Of a DNA stretch of 57,209 nt, positions 24,556-33,854 are shown piece by piece. Source of the DNA: a bacterium BMS3Bbin08 (lineage in GTDB: Bacteria > Nitrospirota > Thermodesulfovibrionia > UBA6902 > BMS3Bbin08); the NCBI GenBank assembly GCA_002897775.1, contig BDTR01000057.1, positions 1 to 57,209 on the forward strand, read 5' to 3'. How positions within the stretch are numbered: position 1 is the first letter of the stretch; each line of letters begins with the position of its first letter. Under the pieces are notes generated by a model. That model was not told the DNA's origin. It ran no database searches and saw nothing but the letters and a program-made list of their open reading frames with translations. Made by a program: the position numbers and the translations under genes.

Positions 24556-25974
24556 TCAAAACGAAGAACTGGGCAATGATCCAAGCAGGTACTTGAGGTC
24601 TTCGTCCTCAAATTTTAATCCGGCGCCGACGAAGATCCCTCTCCGGTTATCATTAAGAACATTGTCAATGCCGCTGGTCACAAAGAAATATTTAAAGAAC
24701 CTGTAATCAAGCCCTACTCTAAGATGGGCCTTATCAGCAAGCGCCTCGTCAGCGTTAAAATCCCATATATCAGCTCTTAGTTTCAATCTGTCATCACCAA
24801 AAAATTTAAGGTAATAATCCGCGCCGAACCCGAATGTGTTCTCCATAAGGCCGACTCTCAATACCAGGTCGCTGAAACGCTTTGCGAACTGGGCTGTAAA
24901 CTCGATCTTTCTCTTTACTTCCTCTTTCCTCGTGGTCACACCGTTAATTATGGTATCGGTGATCACTCCGGAGCCAAGATAATCTGATACGACCCCGAAT
25001 CTGTAATAGTAGTCCTCGCGGGGATAAAGCGTAAGATCAAAATACCCTTTCCAGTCGCTGTCCTCCGTAAGGTACTCTGTGCGAAACTCTATGTAGGTCC
25101 TGAGGCGGTTCAGGACCTCAACGCCCTTGCCCAGGCCTTCACTTATATTGCTGACAGAATCATACAGCTTATCATCCTGAAGAAGTTTTCCTATGGTACC
25201 CTCACCTTTCTCAAGTTTCTGAGCGATCTTATCGGCTGACTCGGAGGCTGACCTCAAATTTTCCATGCTCTCCTTCAGGGCGTATTTGTTTTCTTCAATG
25301 ACCTCTCTTAATTGCCTGGCAACCGTGCTGAGATCGTCTATCAGCCCGGGCCCTTTCTCCTTAAGCGACACTGAGAAATCCCTCAGATGAGAGATAGTCT
25401 CTCTCAGGGGCTCCCTGTTCTCCAGCAGGATGTCGTCCAGGTTAGCGGTAAGGGATTCAAAGTTGTAAATGACCTGCTTAAGGGAGTCCCTTTCGGATTC
25501 TCCGACAATATCCATAAACGCCTCAGCCAGGTCATTTATATGCGCTGTCGCGGTGGTCAGCTCATTTGCCAGCGCGTCAATGTCAATGGCAGCCTCTGTG
25601 TTTACTATCCAGTCACCGTCCTTAAGCGCTTCTTCCGTGGAAGTGCCGGACCAGATCGCAAGATATTTGTCCCCCAAAAGTCCTGATACCCTGAGTGACG
25701 CCTTCGCGTCCTCGTATATCCTGACTGCCGGGTCCATCAGCAGGGTAAGCTCCGCCCTTCCTTCCCTGAGAGATACCTTTTCAACCACTCCTGTGTCCAC
25801 ACCGGCAACCTTGACCCTTGATTTCTCATCCAGGCCGCTTATGTTGTCGAACCTTACATGGAGCCTGTAGCCTTTTTTCCATGGAACGCCAAGCCCGCTC
25901 ACCTTAAAGGTCATATAGGAAAGCAGGATAATGACAATTATGGCAAAAAGTCCGACCTTAAGCTCTGTTTTCAT
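24556..25974 (-). CDS. mlaD: MCE-family lipid transport protein (MlaD-like) with an outer-membrane-like C-terminus
   Basis: A 472-residue protein: a membrane anchor (about 7-25), one MCE domain (about 36-113), a long helical region (about 130-280) that would form a needle, and then a C-terminal part (about 295-472) of alternating hydrophobic and aromatic strands (YFDLTLYPREDYYYRFG; VGLDYRFFKYFFVTSG) ending in F. Ordinary MlaD (about 180 residues) lacks the last two parts. The protein may span the envelope with an outer-membrane barrel. It overlaps mlaF by 17 bases and belongs to its operon. Confidence 0.85.
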   Translation of the reverse strand: MKTELKVGLFAIIVIILLSYMTFKVSGLGVPWKKGYRLHVRFDNISGLDEKSRVKVAGVDTGVVEKVSLREGRAELTLLMDPAVRIYEDAKASLRVSGLLGDKYLAIWSGTSTEEALKDGDWIVNTEAAIDIDALANELTTATAHINDLAEAFMDIVGESERDSLKQVIYNFESLTANLDDILLENREPLRETISHLRDFSVSLKEKGPGLIDDLSTVARQLREVIEENKYALKESMENLRSASESADKIAQKLEKGEGTIGKLLQDDKLYDSVSNISEGLGKGVEVLNRLRTYIEFRTEYLTEDSDWKGYFDLTLYPREDYYYRFGVVSDYLGSGVITDTIINGVTTRKEEVKRKIEFTAQFAKRFSDLVLRVGLMENTFGFGADYYLKFFGDDRLKLRADIWDFNADEALADKAHLRVGLDYRFFKYFFVTSGIDNVLNDNRRGIFVGAGLKFEDEDLKYLLGSLPSSSF

Positions 25975-26728
25975 ACTGTGTTCCTTCCAGTGTTATCGGT
26001 CCTGAGGCACTGCCTGTAATAAACTGCTTTATAAACGGATCAGAAGTGTTTTTTATCTCCTCCGGTGTCCCTGTACCGATTATTACCCCATTATAAAGCA
26101 TGGCAATCCTATCTGCAATCTTGTAAGCGCTCGCCATATCGTGGGTAATGGAAATTGACGTCACATTAAGTTTCTCCCGCATATCTATTATCAGGTCATT
26201 AATTGCATCAGCCATTATAGGGTCCAGGCCTGTTGTCGGTTCGTCATAGAGCAGTATCTCAGGCTCCATGGCAATAGCCCTTGCAAGACCTACCCTTTTG
26301 CGCATTCCCCCGGAAAGTTCAGAGGGCATGATGTCATTTATACCGACAAGGCCGACCATTTTGAGTTTCTGAGTTGATATATCTTTTATCTCCTGATCGC
26401 TCAGGTGCGTGTGCCGCCTTAGTCCGAACCCGACATTCTCCCATACAGGCATGGAATCAAACAGGGCCGCGGACTGAAAGAGCATGCCGAATTTTTTCCG
26501 CACGTCACTTAAATGCTTTTTATCAATTTCCGCTATGTCCAGCCCGTCAACCATAACAGAGCCCTTATCCGGCCTTAACAGCCCGATTATATGTTTCAAA
26601 AGAACGCTCTTGCCTGACCCGCTGCCTCCTATGACAACAACGCTCTCTCCTGCTTCGATCTTAAGGTCCACACCCTTAAGTACCTGAAGTTTACCGAAAG
26701 ACTTATGCAAGTCAATAAGTTCGATCAT
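25958..26728 (-). CDS. mlaF: MlaF-type ABC transporter ATPase
   Basis: A 256-residue ABC ATPase. Walker A GGSGSGKS is at 34-41, the signature is LSGGMRKRVGLARA and Walker B is ILLYDEPTTGLDP. In the Mla system it drives MlaE to move phospholipids between the two membranes. It overlaps mlaE by 4 bases and mlaD by 17. Complete. A role for a mammalian-cell-entry-type lipid importer instead of a maintenance system cannot be told apart by sequence. Confidence 0.93.
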   Translation of the reverse strand: MIELIDLHKSFGKLQVLKGVDLKIEAGESVVVIGGSGSGKSVLLKHIIGLLRPDKGSVMVDGLDIAEIDKKHLSDVRKKFGMLFQSAALFDSMPVWENVGFGLRRHTHLSDQEIKDISTQKLKMVGLVGINDIMPSELSGGMRKRVGLARAIAMEPEILLYDEPTTGLDPIMADAINDLIIDMREKLNVTSISITHDMASAYKIADRIAMLYNGVIIGTGTPEEIKNTSDPFIKQFITGSASGPITLEGTQYENRA

Positions 26729-27501
26729 TTGAATAACCAGACGGAGAGGAAGTAATCAGAGATAAGAATGGTCATAAATGAAAGGACGACCGCTCCGGTG
26801 GTGGCCTTTCCAACGCCTTCCGCGCCTCCTTTTGTATAGAAACCTTTATGGCAGCATATAAGCGCCATCGACGCGCCGAAAAAACATGCCTTGATCAACC
26901 CCGCGTATATATCCTGCATTTCAAGGTAGTCCCATGTTGTTCTCATATATGTTGTTGAACTCGCGCCCAGTATCGTCACAGTGACAATATAACCGCCTAT
27001 TATTCCCACTATATCTGAGATCACGGTAAGGAAAGGCAGCATCACTGTTCCTGACAGGAACCTGGGAACAACAAGATATTTAACCGGGTTTGTGGCAAGG
27101 GTCTCAAGGGCGTCAATCTGCTCGGTAACCCTCATGGTGCCGAGTTCAGCGGCCATGGCCGCGCCGGCGCGGCCGGTGACTATCAGGGCGGTAAGCACAG
27201 GGCCCAGCTCTCTTGTCATTGAAAGGGCCACAATAGTGCCCACAAGTCCTTCAGCGCCAAAACGTTTAAATCCCGTGTAGCTCTGGAGCGCGAGCACCAT
27301 GCCTGTAAAAACCGCGGTAATAAGAACAACCGGCAGGGAGCGGACACCGACCTCAAGCATCTGCTTGAGGATGATCCTTACGTCAAAAGGGGGTATCAGC
27401 ATCACTCTCAGAGTGGAAAAAAAGAGCATTATGATCTGCCCTATCATCTCGACAGGACCCTTTATGTATGATCCGATATACTCAATAGCGCGAACAATCA
27501 T
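26725..27501 (-). CDS. mlaE: MlaE-type ABC transporter permease
   Basis: A 258-residue membrane protein with about five helices. The conserved MlaE/YrbE segment ELGPVLTALIVTGRAGAAMA precedes AELGTMRVTEQIDALETLA, the coupling loop to MlaF. The first gene of an mlaE-mlaF-mlaD operon. It begins about 100 bases after the rodA stop; a separate promoter for it was not identified. Confidence 0.94.
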   Translation of the reverse strand: MIVRAIEYIGSYIKGPVEMIGQIIMLFFSTLRVMLIPPFDVRIILKQMLEVGVRSLPVVLITAVFTGMVLALQSYTGFKRFGAEGLVGTIVALSMTRELGPVLTALIVTGRAGAAMAAELGTMRVTEQIDALETLATNPVKYLVVPRFLSGTVMLPFLTVISDIVGIIGGYIVTVTILGASSTTYMRTTWDYLEMQDIYAGLIKACFFGASMALICCHKGFYTKGGAEGVGKATTGAVVLSFMTILISDYFLSVWLFK

Positions 27502-27607
27502 GGTTAAGCTCCGCCTTCCTGGGTCTATTGTAAATAATTATACGATATTGCCGGGGCTTTGTGTAGCTAAAATGGGAGCGTTTCCAGGACCGCGGACGCG
27601 CGAACCA

Positions 27608-28729
27608 CTAATAAAACAGAGGATACCTACGCATCCTGACATTAACCAGAACACCAATGGCCATGAAGTTTGAAAGAAGAGCTGTGCCGCCATAACTCAT
27701 AAAGGGCATGGGAACTCCGACAACAGGCAATAAGGCAAGGGTCATACCCACATTGATAAAAAAATAAAAAGCGAGCATAGCTGTAACTCCAAGAGCAAGA
27801 AAGCTTCCGGCCGGGTCCCGTGCCTTCATGGCAGTGTCGATCCCCCTCAGCATAACAAAGAGATAAAGCAGGAACAACAGGATGCTTCCCGCAAAACCCC
27901 ATTCTTCGGCAAATACGGAAAAAATAAAGTCAGTATGTTTCTCCGGCAGGAACCTGAGAGGCCCCTGCGTTCCCCTTAGATAGCCCTTGCCCCAGAAACC
28001 TCCTGAACCGATCGAGACCTTTGACTGCTTTATATGGTAACCCTCACCTTGCTGATCCACATAGGGATTTACAAACGCGATTATCCTCTGCTTTTGATAA
28101 GTTTTAAGCTCTCCCCACAATATGGTGCCAACAAAAGGCAGGGATATAAGCACGATAATGAGACCTACGACTACGATCTTTTTTCTTATCCCGACCGTTA
28201 GCGTCATCGAGAGCAGAATGAAAAGCAGGATCATGACCGTTCCAAGGTGGGGCTGCTTCAATATAAGTATCGCGGGCAGCAGGACAAAGATCAGGACGAT
28301 CTTTGTCAGTTCCATCATGCCCAGGATCTCGTTCCGCCAGATGCCTGAAAGATAGCGCGAAAGCGCCATGACAAAAAAGATCTTGAAAAACTCGGAAGGC
28401 TGGAATGACATAAACCCCAGTGGTATCCATCTCTGCGCGCCAGAACCTTTCCTTCCCGCGACAAGCACAAGAATAAGAAGTACAATGCCGATCAGAAAAA
28501 AAACATACGCGGATTTGATGAACCATCTATAATCAATGCTCACAACAACAAAGAAACAGATCAGTCCGAGGCAGATCCAGTAGAGCTGCTTCAAATAATA
28601 CGTCTGTTGTTCCGCGTCAAGCACCGGCCGCGTGGCGCTGTAAATCGTCATTACCCCTATCAGGGATATAGCCAGGACAGCGAACAGGATGCCCCAGTCA
28701 AAGTTCTTTAAAAGTCTTCTGTCGATCAT
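27608..28729 (-). CDS. rodA: Rod-shape SEDS glycosyltransferase RodA
   Basis: A 373-residue SEDS-family protein with about ten membrane helices. FLPEKHTDFIFSVFAEEWGF and PVVGVPMPFMSYGGTALLSNF are family signatures, the first including the catalytic Asp. RodA polymerises peptidoglycan glycan strands together with PBP2, the next gene upstream (mrdA). The gap between the two genes contains a 100-base imperfect inverted repeat. Intact. Confidence 0.95.
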   Translation of the reverse strand: MIDRRLLKNFDWGILFAVLAISLIGVMTIYSATRPVLDAEQQTYYLKQLYWICLGLICFFVVVSIDYRWFIKSAYVFFLIGIVLLILVLVAGRKGSGAQRWIPLGFMSFQPSEFFKIFFVMALSRYLSGIWRNEILGMMELTKIVLIFVLLPAILILKQPHLGTVMILLFILLSMTLTVGIRKKIVVVGLIIVLISLPFVGTILWGELKTYQKQRIIAFVNPYVDQQGEGYHIKQSKVSIGSGGFWGKGYLRGTQGPLRFLPEKHTDFIFSVFAEEWGFAGSILLFLLYLFVMLRGIDTAMKARDPAGSFLALGVTAMLAFYFFINVGMTLALLPVVGVPMPFMSYGGTALLSNFMAIGVLVNVRMRRYPLFY

Positions 28730-28738
28730 AATCGATAC

Positions 28739-28841
28739 TGAAGTAGCAAGTAGCAGGTAGAGAGCAGCAAGATTTTTGATTGCAAAGTATAGATTTTTAT
28801 ATTTTCTTCTCTCTACTTTCTACTCGGTACTCACTACCTCT
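28739..28841. repeat. Imperfect inverted AAGTAG repeat between mrdA and rodA
   Basis: Left arm GAAGTAGCAAGTAGCAGG (28739-28756, extending to 28764) and right arm TCTCTACTTTCTACTCGG (28812-28829, extending to 28841) match over about 19 of 24 positions when one is reversed and complemented. The mrdA stop (28822-28820) lies in the right arm. The same motif occurs at the ends of the aconitase and thiD genes. Confidence 0.7.
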
Positions 28842-30580
28842 TTTTTAAAATATTTCTCTATAACTCTCTTTGCGATCGGCGCGGCGGCAGTGCTTCCATG
28901 GCCGCCGTGCTCAACAAAAACAGCTATGGCTATTTCAGGTTTGTCTTCAGGCGCGAAAGCCACAAACCAGGCATGGTCCCTGTATCTTTCCGGGATATCT
29001 TTCCCGCTAAATTTTTTCCCTCCTACAACCTGTGTTGTTCCCGTCTTTCCGCCTATGCTCACGATATCCGAGGCTGCCCGTCTGCCTGTACCGGTTTTGT
29101 CAGCAACAACACCCATCAACGCCTTTTTTATTACTCGTGTATTCTCAGGGCTTATATTTACGGTTGATCCGGCCTTACCGCGGTCATCCTGACCTTTCAA
29201 GAGATGCGGTTTGTTCAGCCTGCCTCCGTTGACAACAGCCGACATGAGCCTTGCCATTTGTATCGGCGTGGTCGATAAATAACCCTGGCCGATCACGGTA
29301 TTAAGCGTTTCACCTGTAAACCATTTTTCTTTCTTTGTCCGGAGCTTCCATTCTGCGGAAGGAACAATGCCCGACCTTTCCCCTGCCAGCTCGATCCCTG
29401 TGGGGCTTCCAAGGCCAAAGTCGGTCGCGTACTTTGAAAGCGTGTCGATCCCGATCTTTTTTGCGATCTCATAGAAGTAAACATCACATGACTCAACAAT
29501 AGCCTTGTACAGGTCAGTACTGCCATGCCCCTGCTCTTTCCAGCACTTAAAGACCCTGCCGCCGATATCTATTGAGCCCCTGCATTGATACCTTGTACTG
29601 CTTTTAATTATCCCCTGTTCCAGCGCTGCCAGCGCTGAGATTATCTTGAAAGTGGACCCTGGAGGGTACTGGCTCTGCAGCGCCCTGTTGAGGAACGGCT
29701 TTTTCGGATCTCTGGCAAGCCTTTTCCAATCACTGTAATTAATGCCTCTTGCGAACAGGTTAGGATCAAAGGCAGGTGTACTTGCCATAACCAGCACCTC
29801 CCCTGAATTAGCGTCAAGCGCCACTACCGCCCCTGCCCGGCCTCCCAGCGCGTCCTCTGCTTCGGACTGAAGCTTCAGATCAATGGTAAGCTTCAGGTCT
29901 TCACCTTTGACAGGAGGCTGTATCCCGGCGACCTTGATAACCCTGCCCCTGGCATCGACCTCTATGATCTTTTCCCCCGCAGTGCCCCTCAAAACCCGGT
30001 CATAGACTTTCTCGATTCCTCTCTGCCCGATAAATGCTCTCATCGGCACGCCGGCATAGTCAGGATCCCTTGCCTGCTCAAGAGTAAGGCGGCCCAGATA
30101 ACCTATGACATGACTGGCAAGCTCTCCATAAATGTAGTCCCTGCTTATTACAACCTCTACCTGAAGGCCCGGGAAATCAACCCGGCGGGCCTCGACCCTG
30201 GCAACTTCTTCAAAAGACACGTCCTGCTTAAGCTTTACAGGTCCGAACGGATCTTCCCCGCCCTTTTCCACCCTGTCCTCTATCTCCGCGGCTGAAAGCC
30301 CGATAAGCCTGCCTATCGCGGCCAGACTCTCAGGGTCCTGCGGAAGGTCTTCCCTTACAACCGATATGTCAAATGAAGGGATGTTTCTTACAAGAGGGAT
30401 ATCATTTCTGTCGTAAATAACCCCCCGGGGGGCGGGTATTTCAATTACCCTGAGCCTGTTCTGTTCTGCAAGCCTTTTATATTCTCCGCCTTTTACAATC
30501 TGGAGGTCCCAGAGCCTTAAAAAAAAGACGATGAACATAACGCCGACAATATAAGCCCAGACAAGAATCCTTTTCCCCAT
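28820..30580 (-). CDS. mrdA: Penicillin-binding protein 2 (peptidoglycan transpeptidase)
   Basis: A 586-residue class B PBP: an N-terminal membrane anchor (about 5-25), the PBP dimerisation domain, and a transpeptidase domain with STFK (Ser309-Lys312, nucleophile Ser309), SCD in the second motif (where SSN or SCD are usual) and KTGT near 513. It cross-links peptidoglycan during elongation with RodA and MreBCD, all encoded around it. The last residues (VVSTE) and stop come from an intergenic repeat, but all catalytic motifs are upstream, so the enzyme should be complete. Confidence 0.94.
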   Translation of the reverse strand: MGKRILVWAYIVGVMFIVFFLRLWDLQIVKGGEYKRLAEQNRLRVIEIPAPRGVIYDRNDIPLVRNIPSFDISVVREDLPQDPESLAAIGRLIGLSAAEIEDRVEKGGEDPFGPVKLKQDVSFEEVARVEARRVDFPGLQVEVVISRDYIYGELASHVIGYLGRLTLEQARDPDYAGVPMRAFIGQRGIEKVYDRVLRGTAGEKIIEVDARGRVIKVAGIQPPVKGEDLKLTIDLKLQSEAEDALGGRAGAVVALDANSGEVLVMASTPAFDPNLFARGINYSDWKRLARDPKKPFLNRALQSQYPPGSTFKIISALAALEQGIIKSSTRYQCRGSIDIGGRVFKCWKEQGHGSTDLYKAIVESCDVYFYEIAKKIGIDTLSKYATDFGLGSPTGIELAGERSGIVPSAEWKLRTKKEKWFTGETLNTVIGQGYLSTTPIQMARLMSAVVNGGRLNKPHLLKGQDDRGKAGSTVNISPENTRVIKKALMGVVADKTGTGRRAASDIVSIGGKTGTTQVVGGKKFSGKDIPERYRDHAWFVAFAPEDKPEIAIAVFVEHGGHGSTAAAPIAKRVIEKYFKKEVVSTE

Positions 30581-30581
30581 G

Positions 30582-31073
30582 CTAGACCCCTTCCCCTGCC
30601 TGATACAGTGTCCTGTTCTCCTCTTCAGGATTTAAAAAAGGATATGCCAGCAGACCGAATATAATTGTATAAACGACCTGCATCAAAGAGGTCCCAAACA
30701 GTTTGCTAGTGAACGAAACATCCGTAAATATCTCAAAACAGATATATACGAGAAGAATATCAAGGGCAGAGAAAAAAGCTATCATCACCGTACTCGCGAT
30801 AACGTTCCAACGGAACAGTTTTTGTCTGAGCGACGAAGCCGCATAACTTATAATTACCAGGCTGACTATTTTCGGACCGAATATAAGACCGTTTGCCGAA
30901 TCAATAAGCAGGCCGGTCACAGCCGCATAGATCATTCCGCTTACATGACCGTATCTGAGCGAGTAAAAGAATACCAGGACAAGTACCAGATCAGGCTTGG
31001 TATCATTAAACAGCATGGCCTGAGCGGATACGGCCAGCAGAGCGATAAAAAGATATGAGAAAAAAGCCTTCAT
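30582..31073 (-). CDS. mreD: Rod-shape-determining protein MreD
   Basis: A 163-residue hydrophobic protein with about five membrane helices, the size and topology of MreD. Poor sequence conservation is usual for MreD, so the call depends partly on position: it overlaps mreC by 4 bases and is 1 base from mrdA in the typical mreB-mreC-mreD-mrdA-rodA order. It belongs to the elongasome in the inner membrane. Confidence 0.88.
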   Translation of the reverse strand: MKAFFSYLFIALLAVSAQAMLFNDTKPDLVLVLVFFYSLRYGHVSGMIYAAVTGLLIDSANGLIFGPKIVSLVIISYAASSLRQKLFRWNVIASTVMIAFFSALDILLVYICFEIFTDVSFTSKLFGTSLMQVVYTIIFGLLAYPFLNPEEENRTLYQAGEGV

Positions 31074-31873
31074 TGTCTTTTAAGAACGATGACCTCTTCA
31101 ACAGCGCCAAGCCTCTGTGCCGGCGTAACCACGATCATCTGAAAAAATTCCCCGCTCTCTTTGCTTACATCAGTTACCGTACCGATCATTAATCCCACGG
31201 GGTATATGCCGTCAAGTCCTGAGGTTATTATCCTGTCTCCCTTTGAAACATCAATATCCTGCGGCACGTATTTTAAATAACATTTATCGCCGCCCCTGCC
31301 CTCAAGGATGCCTTCGATCCGCGATGACTGGATCCTGGCGGCGACCGAAGAGTTTACATCCGTTAAAAGCATCACATTGGCGGTTTTATTCAGGACCCTG
31401 TCGATCCTTCCAACCACACCCAGGCCGGTCACTGCTATCATGTCCCTGGAAATGCCGTCCCTGAGCCCCTTATCTATCCTGAGAGTCTGGAACCAGTTAG
31501 TAGGGTCCCTGGCAAAAACACTTGCCGCGGCAACATAGTCGGACCTCTGAGACTTAAAACCAAGCAGCGACCTCAGCCTCCTGTTCTCAAGCCTGTCTTC
31601 CTGATATTCGTTCCTTTCTTTCTCGATCTTTCTGATCTGTTCCTTCAGTCTCCGGTTTTCGTCCTCCTTGCCGACGATAAAGATATAGCTGTTGAAGAAA
31701 TTTTCTATGGATCTGGTAAATATGGATATGCCGTGTTCCAGAACGTCAAGAGGATAATTGATCAGGTCAAAACCATAAGTATCTGAACTGCCTTTGATAC
31801 CCTGGTATGTGAGCAAGGCAAAGATCAGAAGAATAATGACTGTAAATATAAAAGTTCTTTTTCTCAAAAACAT
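31070..31873 (-). CDS. mreC: Rod-shape-determining protein MreC
   Basis: A 267-residue protein: a short cytoplasmic end, a membrane helix (about 7-25), a coiled coil (about 70-105, ENRRLKEQIRKIEKERNEY) and the beta-rich MreC domain with DINVSS-like LTDVNSSVAARIQ and GDRIITSGLDGIYPVGLMIGT. It links MreB with PBP2 on the periplasmic side. It overlaps mreD by 4 bases and lies 77 bases after mreB. Normal length. Confidence 0.94.
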   Translation of the reverse strand: MFLRKRTFIFTVIILLIFALLTYQGIKGSSDTYGFDLINYPLDVLEHGISIFTRSIENFFNSYIFIVGKEDENRRLKEQIRKIEKERNEYQEDRLENRRLRSLLGFKSQRSDYVAAASVFARDPTNWFQTLRIDKGLRDGISRDMIAVTGLGVVGRIDRVLNKTANVMLLTDVNSSVAARIQSSRIEGILEGRGGDKCYLKYVPQDIDVSKGDRIITSGLDGIYPVGLMIGTVTDVSKESGEFFQMIVVTPAQRLGAVEEVIVLKRQ

Positions 31874-31950
31874 CCGGGATTACTCTTTGTCAGGGTCACG
31901 CCCCCTGAGAGTGAAGGTTTCAGGAACGGTACTACGGACTCCGGGACAGC

Positions 31951-32973
31951 TTAGATCGACACCCTTCTTAGAATATCCAGCTCGTCAAGCACTTTCCCCA
32001 CACCATTAACTACGGCGCCGAGAGGGTCGTCGGCAATAATCACAGGGAGGTCTGTCTCACTTTTCAGAAGCAGGTCAAGGCCCCTCAACAACGCTCCTCC
32101 GCCCGCCAGCACTATCCCCCTGTCCACAATATCAGCGGCAAGCTCGGGCGGTGTGTTCTCAAGAGCAAGTTTTATCGTATTTATGATCACCGTCACCGGC
32201 TCGCTTATAGCCTCCCTGATCTCATCCTCAAAGATCGTGATGGTCTTTGGAATTCCGGATACAAGGTCTCTGCCTTTAACCTCCACGCTCTTGTCGGCTT
32301 TGCCGATTTTATAAGCGGACCCAAGATATCTTTTAATATATTCCGCTGTTCTGTCACCGATAAGGACCTTGGTCTTGCTCTTGATGTAGCTGACAATTGC
32401 CTCGTCCATCTTGTCCCCGCCAATTTTCACAGCCTTGCTGTAAACTACCCCGTGAAGGGATATGACGGCCACGTCAGTGGTACCGCCGCCGATATCAACT
32501 ATCATGTTGCCGGACGGTTCTCCGATCGGAAGGCCGACGCCGAGCGCGGCTGCCATTGGTTCTTCTATAAGATATATCTCTCTCGCGCCGGAAACCTGGG
32601 CCGCATCCTTTACAGCCCGCTGTTCAACCTGCGTAATACCTGAAGGGACCCCTATTACTATCCTGGGCGATATAAAGCTCTTCCTGTTGTGGACCTTTCT
32701 GATGAAGTATTTGAGCATTTCTCCGGTCTTGTCAAAATCCGCTATGACGCCATCCTTGAGCGGCCTCATGGCAATTATGTTAGCCGGCGTCTTTCCCAGC
32801 ATCCTTTGAGCCTCTGCCCCGACCGCAATGACCTTTCCGGTATCCCTGAGAATAGCCACAACCGACGGTTCATTGCACACAACGCCCCTGTCCTTAACAA
32901 ACACAAGCGTGTTTGCTGTTCCAAGGTCTACGGCAAGGTCATTTGAAAACCACCCAAGAATCTTCTGAAACAC
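31951..32973 (-). CDS. mreB: Rod-shape-determining actin homologue MreB
   Basis: A 340-residue actin-fold protein. DLGTANTLV (16-24) is the first phosphate loop, VDIGGGTTDVAVISL the second, and GIVLAGGGALLRGLD the adenosine motif. MreB filaments guide lateral wall growth. It is the first gene of the rod-shape group here; a 71-base gap separates it from the RDD gene before it. Confidence 0.97.
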   Translation of the reverse strand: MFQKILGWFSNDLAVDLGTANTLVFVKDRGVVCNEPSVVAILRDTGKVIAVGAEAQRMLGKTPANIIAMRPLKDGVIADFDKTGEMLKYFIRKVHNRKSFISPRIVIGVPSGITQVEQRAVKDAAQVSGAREIYLIEEPMAAALGVGLPIGEPSGNMIVDIGGGTTDVAVISLHGVVYSKAVKIGGDKMDEAIVSYIKSKTKVLIGDRTAEYIKRYLGSAYKIGKADKSVEVKGRDLVSGIPKTITIFEDEIREAISEPVTVIINTIKLALENTPPELAADIVDRGIVLAGGGALLRGLDLLLKSETDLPVIIADDPLGAVVNGVGKVLDELDILRRVSI

Positions 32974-33044
32974 TTAGTCCTCCCTTTTTTTAAGGTAAGT
33001 ACAGTTAAAATATCATTCTCTTATACGGATGCCGGCCAGGTACG

Positions 33045-33503
33045 TCAGCTTATACTGTTCAGAGTTTCCGCACTCTCTCCGATCACCCGGGTCTTTGCAA
33101 GCTCGTCACCGAACCTCATACCCCTTTCATTGCCTATCATGAGAAGGCTCTCGAAAATGAGCACAAGCAGGGGAAAAACAAAACCTATGATCGGTATCAC
33201 CATCAGGATATAAGCGGCTGCAAACGGAAAATTTCTCATTATAGACTCTCTGAAACCGCATACACTGCCCCCCTCCTGAAAAACAACTCTTAATTTAATG
33301 AGCCGCTTTCCCAGACTCCTGCCCTCGAATAACCCGTCACCTAAAAGCAGATAGGCCAGCCCCGCAAAATAACCGGCTTTTGGTATTGCTTCAATCAAAA
33401 CACCTATTATTATGAAGTCTATTACCTTGGCTATTACCCTGTCGAGGATCTTAGCCTTGCCAGGTTCTTTTTTGTCGGAATGGTCTTCCTCTATCATGTG
33501 CAT
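33045..33503 (-). CDS. RDD-family membrane protein
   Basis: A 152-residue protein with an RDD domain: AKILDRVIAKVIDFIIIGV has the Arg and Asp residues in the first helix, SLGKRLIKLRVV after the second, and two more hydrophobic segments follow. RDD proteins are of poorly known function, some proposed to be ion transporters. It stands before mreB and has no obvious link to it. Confidence 0.8.
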   Translation of the reverse strand: MHMIEEDHSDKKEPGKAKILDRVIAKVIDFIIIGVLIEAIPKAGYFAGLAYLLLGDGLFEGRSLGKRLIKLRVVFQEGGSVCGFRESIMRNFPFAAAYILMVIPIIGFVFPLLVLIFESLLMIGNERGMRFGDELAKTRVIGESAETLNSIS

Positions 33504-33540
33504 TTTTAAATGAATAGCGAGCCTGTTGCCGGTTTACCCG

Positions 33541-33744
33541 CCTTGTAGTGTGGCGGGCAGGCAGGTTTCCCGTGGTCTTGCCACAGGGTCAAGCGCGCGA
33601 ATAGAATGCCCAACGAGCATCTATCGAGTGAATATATCAATAATTCGTTCCTTACATTCGTATTCCCGCGGGGAATACAAAATAATAAAATTTTCCTTAC
33701 ACTACATTGATCTTCCCTGTGGTCTTGCCACAGGGAAGATCAAT
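33541..33744. repeat. Cluster of intergenic hairpins
   Basis: The gap of 351 bases between the RDD and TPR genes contains no gene that I can see. Inside it are a hairpin CCCGTGG-tcttg-CCACAGGG (33569-33588), a GTATTCCC-GCG-GGGAATAC hairpin (33659-33677), and a perfect 17-bp stem with a TCTTG loop (33706-33722 with 33728-33744). The first and third share the GTGGtcttgCCACAGGG core. A GTAGTGTGGCGGGCAGGCAGG run (33544-33564) recalls that at 42115-42127. Confidence 0.7.
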
Positions 33745-33854
33745 CCGCTTTAGAATCAATTCATATTAACAGATAAACTGCTTTATTTCAAGGAGTTGCA
33801 TCTATTTGACAAAACAGTGGTTCTCCGCAAAAAAAGCGCGGCATATCCCGATTG

